Both the position numbers and the translations under genes were made by a program. This document shows, one piece after another, positions 7,498 to 9,457 of a stretch of DNA of 9,457 nt (the stretch's first letter is position 1; every line of letters begins with the position of its first letter). This DNA comes from Acidobacteriota bacterium. GTDB taxonomy: Bacteria; Acidobacteriota; Aminicenantia; Aminicenantales; Aminicenantaceae. The stretch spans positions 1 through 9,457 of the forward strand of contig JAUWSR010000135.1 in NCBI GenBank assembly GCA_030609975.1. Reading direction: 5' to 3'. The notes beneath the pieces were generated by a model that saw nothing but the letters and a program-made list of their open reading frames with translations, was not told the origin of the DNA and ran no database searches.

Positions 7498-8124
7498 TTA
7501 ACGCAAATACATTTCTCTGATCATCAGGTCAAAAACCGCTTTGGTATTGCACTCCTTGGTGACAGGGTAGGTATCGATCAAATTACGGTAAGCACGATTG
7601 TTCTCTTCATCATATTTCTGCTTGAGAAAAATAAGCATTTTCTCACTCTCGATGAGGTAAACATCCCGGACGCCTTCATAACTGTCCCAGCAGATGCCGG
7701 TTCTATCCAAATCTGACAGGCCTTGAAATTCACTGTGAGTAAGAATCACTGGATTGAGTCCATGGGGCAGGACTTGAAAAATGACATTCATTTCTTGGCC
7801 CCAGGACAAAGTCTCTTTATCAAAACTTGAGAAATCTTCAAAATAATATGTTAGCCCGTAGACTTCATCCTCATGACTGCCGGTATATACCCCGATAATG
7901 ATCTCATTCGCCCTCTGATACGATTTATTCATCTCTTCGTTCATGGCAATGTGATAGGGTTGAGGTGAGAAATCGGGAGGAGGCGGAGGAGGGAGGGGCT
8001 TTGCCGTGGCTTCAGGTTCAGGTGGCTTTTTTGGAGTGGACACACAATTGATGGCCATAAATGATCCCAAAACCAAGAGGCAGCTTAGATATCCTGTTTT
8101 TTTCAACATAAAGCTCACTTTCAT
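7498..8124 (-). CDS. Orphan lipoprotein with proline-rich linker, function unknown
   Basis: I do not recognise this 208-residue protein. The N-terminus is a signal peptide (lysines at 8-9, hydrophobic core about 11-24) ending in AINC, with C27 as the likely lipidated residue. The Asn before the Cys is an atypical lipobox. A proline-rich, extended tether follows (about 31-56, with six prolines in a row at 45-50), suggesting that the folded domain is held away from the membrane. The mature domain (57-208) has two cysteines, C145 and C192, that could form a disulfide, and a charged helical C-terminus. A second ATG at 8109 (MLKKTGY, 203 residues) would give a more compact signal peptide and has a partial GTGA upstream, so the start is uncertain by five codons. 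A good promoter stands directly upstream, so it is probably its own transcription unit. Nothing ties it clearly to the downstream regulatory pair. Confidence 0.75.
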   Translation of the reverse strand: MKVSFMLKKTGYLSCLLVLGSFMAINCVSTPKKPPEPEATAKPLPPPPPPDFSPQPYHIAMNEEMNKSYQRANEIIIGVYTGSHEDEVYGLTYYFEDFSSFDKETLSWGQEMNVIFQVLPHGLNPVILTHSEFQGLSDLDRTGICWDSYEGVRDVYLIESEKMLIFLKQKYDEENNRAYRNLIDTYPVTKECNTKAVFDLMIREMYLR

Positions 8125-8144
8125 TTTTCAATATCGTAAGCAAT

Positions 8145-8172
8145 ATTATACCGAATATCTGCCTGTCTTCAA
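8145..8172 (-). promoter_or_regulatory. Sigma70-type promoter of the proline-rich lipoprotein gene
   Basis: On the minus strand TTGAAG (8167-8172) is followed after 16 bases by a perfect TATAAT (8145-8150). Transcription would start near 8138, giving a very short leader of about 14 bases to the ATG at 8124 or about 29 bases to the ATG at 8109. The short leader slightly favours the downstream start. This is the best-looking promoter in the window. Confidence 0.65.
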
Positions 8173-8246
8173 AATTCAGCATGAAAAATGAAGATTGATT
8201 CACCACATTTAACCTGAATAATCCTGATTTAATATGAAAAGACAGG

Positions 8247-8801
8247 TCAATTGGTGATGGTCCAAAAATAACCTATATTTTCCTCTATGAGTATGGTGAT
8301 AGATGCAACCACGGTGTCGTCAAGCTTCCGTGCTTCCATAACATGATTCCCATAGGGGAGACTTGCCAGTGTTTCAGCTGTTCCATCATCAATATCACCC
8401 TGTAAGGTTCCATCGCCATAGATGTTGAGGGTTTCCCCGTATTCATTAGAAATGGTGAGATCGGCAAGGCTCCTCACTGTCCAAACATGCTCAGTAAGTG
8501 TACTGATATCCACCGGATCTGAAAGGACCAGTTTCTCTGTTCCCTTCCATTTGGACACCAATTCATGTGTTCCCAAGGCGACGTTCTCGATCGTGTTAAA
8601 TTGCCAATATTCCAATGAAAATTTATAGTTTCCATTCATGAATACGTCAATGGCGATACCGCACTCATTGCTGACAATGATGTTTGCTTGGGGGGGATCT
8701 TCAGTAGTGGTATTATTTTTACAGCCTACCAGGGCGATCAATAGGACTCCAAGCCAGATAACTGTTCCTGCTATTCGTGCCTTTTTAATCTTTTTAATCA
8801 T
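8247..8801 (-). CDS. Two-repeat lipoprotein, function unknown
   Basis: This 184-residue protein begins with a basic N-terminus (MIKKIKKAR), a hydrophobic core and a standard lipobox LVGC with C27 as the lipidated residue, so it should sit in a membrane facing the periplasm or outside. A short Thr/Pro linker is followed by two diverged copies of a roughly 70-residue unit: 39-109 (opens ANIIVSNECG, middle ALGTHEL, ends HVWTV) and 113-183 (opens ADLTISNEYG, middle LPYGNHVMEA, ends YFWTI). The units look like small beta-sandwich modules, loosely resembling PEGA-like surface repeats. I do not assign a function. The ATG at 8801 is preceded by AGAAG, a weak ribosome binding site. The stop lies 122 bases before the next lipoprotein gene, which has its own promoter. 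Confidence 0.8.
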   Translation of the reverse strand: MIKKIKKARIAGTVIWLGVLLIALVGCKNNTTTEDPPQANIIVSNECGIAIDVFMNGNYKFSLEYWQFNTIENVALGTHELVSKWKGTEKLVLSDPVDISTLTEHVWTVRSLADLTISNEYGETLNIYGDGTLQGDIDDGTAETLASLPYGNHVMEARKLDDTVVASITILIEENIGYFWTITN

Positions 8802-8981
8802 GAATCTTCTTAGCCTTTCTTAATTATCGCATATCATAGGATTAGACAAAACAACTGCTTGAATCCATTCCGGAAAATCAAAACTATTATAACATTATAA
8901 CATAATTCTAGAGGCTGACTAGAGGTAGAGCAGATTTATCGTGGGGATTTAGCCTGTGAAAATTCTATTTGTAAATTAATA
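8802..8981. other. Intergenic stretch between pseudogene and two-repeat lipoprotein
   Basis: This AT-rich gap contains the repeat-bearing promoter region described at 8886-8925. No coding frame, RNA gene or convincing hairpin terminator could be seen in the rest of it. Confidence 0.5.
8886..8925 (-). promoter_or_regulatory. Repeat-containing AT-rich promoter region upstream of the two-repeat lipoprotein
   Basis: On the minus strand an 8-base unit GTTATAAT occurs twice in tandem (8886-8901), giving two perfect TATAAT hexamers at 8886-8891 and 8894-8899. Just upstream, where -35 elements would sit, CCTCTAG occurs twice as a direct repeat (8908-8914 and 8919-8925), starts 11 bases apart. No good -35 hexamer matches at 16-18 bases, which fits an activator-dependent promoter. 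It lies about 85 bases before the lipoprotein ATG. Confidence 0.4.
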
Positions 8982-9183
8982 TTACTGATTCGTCGCTTCC
9001 CAAGTTCCGGCCATGCCCATATCCGGGATGTCAAACTCGCCCTCCATGGTATTGCCGGAGACTTTCAATTTAAATTTAACAGCAGCCTGTCCTTGAGGGC
9101 CTTCCGCCATAACCGAAAAGCTTAAAACATCTTTTTCCAGTCATAAAAAACAAAGTGAGTGCCAGGGGCCATGTTTTTTTCAT
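8982..9183 (-). pseudogene. Frameshifted remnant of a small secreted protein gene
   Basis: A strong AAGGAGG (9188-9194) lies 4 bases before an ATG at 9183 that opens a signal-peptide-like MKKTWPLALTLFFMTG. That frame then runs into nonsense and soon stops. The -1 alternative frame continues naturally as SVMAEGPQGQAAVKFKLKV, then SGNTMEGEFDIPDMGMAGTW, and EATNQ to a TAA at 8982-8984. Removing one A from the AAAAA run in GGAAAAAG would join both parts into a 66-residue protein. From memory, the second part resembles the C-terminal half of a roughly 130-residue beta-rich secreted family, so the N-terminal half of the mature domain may also be missing. This is either a real pseudogene or a homopolymer sequencing error in a short gene. 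Function unknown. Confidence 0.65.
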
Positions 9184-9187
9184 GTGT

Positions 9188-9194
9188 CCTCCTT
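9188..9194 (-). promoter_or_regulatory. Strong ribosome binding site of the broken secreted-protein gene
   Basis: AAGGAGG on the minus strand, 4 bases before the ATG at 9183, is the best Shine-Dalgarno match in the window and shows that a translated gene stood here. A weak possible promoter lies further up (TTGAAC at 9251-9256 and TATAAG at 9226-9231, spacer 19). Confidence 0.55.
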
Positions 9195-9296
9195 ACCGGC
9201 ATACATAGGCGTTCTTTTCTAACACCTTATACGTTTGACTTTCAGAAAAAGTTCAATAACCTGGCCTATTGGATCATTGGACCGTGTTAGGCGGGT

Positions 9297-9457
9297 TCAT
9301 TCTGTTCGCAGCTGGTAGCCGGCTCGATAAGGGTAGGAATCAAAGAGAACCGGATCTCCTGAGGTTCGGGGATCACTATTCCTCCTCAACTCTGATAACA
9401 AATGTTCGGAGAGCCTGGATCTGATATCTTCAAATTCACGTAAACAGGCTAGGTTTC
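9297..9457 (-). CDS. Sulfatase, C-terminal fragment (5' part outside window)
   Basis: Only the last 52 residues are present, ending at a TGA (9297-9299). The frame is fully open to the window edge. NLACLREFEDIRSRL is the usual tail after the 'ELxNLA' region of sulfatases. Next come NSDPRTSGDP and FDSYPYR, resembling the 'TGDPR...FDxYPY' ending of heparan N-sulfatase-like enzymes. Family members remove sulfate from sulfated sugars and need a formylglycine-modified Cys or Ser near the N-terminus, which is not visible here. The assignment rests on the C-terminal signature alone. The 113 bases between its stop and the next start hold no clear terminator. Confidence 0.65.
   Translation of the reverse strand, partial: NLACLREFEDIRSRLSEHLLSELRRNSDPRTSGDPVLFDSYPYRAGYQLRTE

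Noticed and set aside
8200..8246. Repeated CCTGA near the end of the two-repeat lipoprotein gene as a terminator
   Set aside because: The copies are direct, not inverted, so no stem forms, and no T run follows.
9260..9290. CCAAT-type repeat between sulfatase and pseudogene
   Set aside because: The repeated CCAAT is a short direct repeat and does not form a hairpin. It is compatible with chance.
1..9457. CRISPR arrays, tRNA or rRNA genes, insertion sequences
   Set aside because: No regularly spaced repeats, cloverleaf-like segments, rRNA motifs, transposase motifs or terminal inverted repeats were seen on either strand.

Overview
The window looks like bacterial chromosomal DNA of moderate GC content, and every gene I can support lies on the minus strand. 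The gene style suggests an uncultured, surface-associated heterotroph: large FtsX-type ABC permeases, a heparan-sulfatase-like sulfatase, small species-specific lipoproteins and very large multidomain regulators. My best guess is the Aminicenantes/Acidobacteriota or a similar candidate phylum. That rests on remembered family resemblance and no search was run.

In transcription order, from high to low coordinates: (1) 9297-9457 is the C-terminus of a sulfatase cut by the window edge. (2) 8982-9183 is the remnant of a small secreted protein gene, with a strong ribosome binding site and signal-peptide start but a frameshift and probably a lost middle. (3) 8247-8801 is a lipoprotein made of two diverged repeats, with a repeat-rich AT-rich promoter region upstream. 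(4) 7498-8124 is an orphan lipoprotein with a proline-rich linker and a good sigma70-type promoter. (5) 3844-7401 is a 1185-residue cytoplasmic protein with the order pseudo-receiver, PilZ, YcgR-like plus second PilZ, LuxD-like serine hydrolase/acyltransferase, SAM methyltransferase. (6) 1329-3869 overlaps it and encodes a six-helix membrane hybrid histidine kinase whose chain continues into a receiver and an HD-GYP cyclic-di-GMP phosphodiesterase. (7) 1-1148 is the N-terminal half of an FtsX/MacB-type ABC transporter permease, separated by 180 bases.

The highlight is the overlapping pair at 1329-7401. The kinase merges in one polypeptide what the DSF system splits between RpfC (membrane hybrid kinase) and RpfG (receiver plus HD-GYP). 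Its partner has two PilZ domains with intact cyclic-di-GMP motifs, an acyl-handling hydrolase resembling LuxD, and a methyltransferase. A testable reading is a compact circuit in which the enzyme protein makes or modifies a fatty-acyl product (possibly a free or methylated fatty acid) under cyclic-di-GMP control, while the kinase senses a membrane or lipid cue and lowers cyclic-di-GMP. The domain calls are well supported by motifs. The circuit and the chemistry are inference.

The flanking genes show no clear functional link to this pair.
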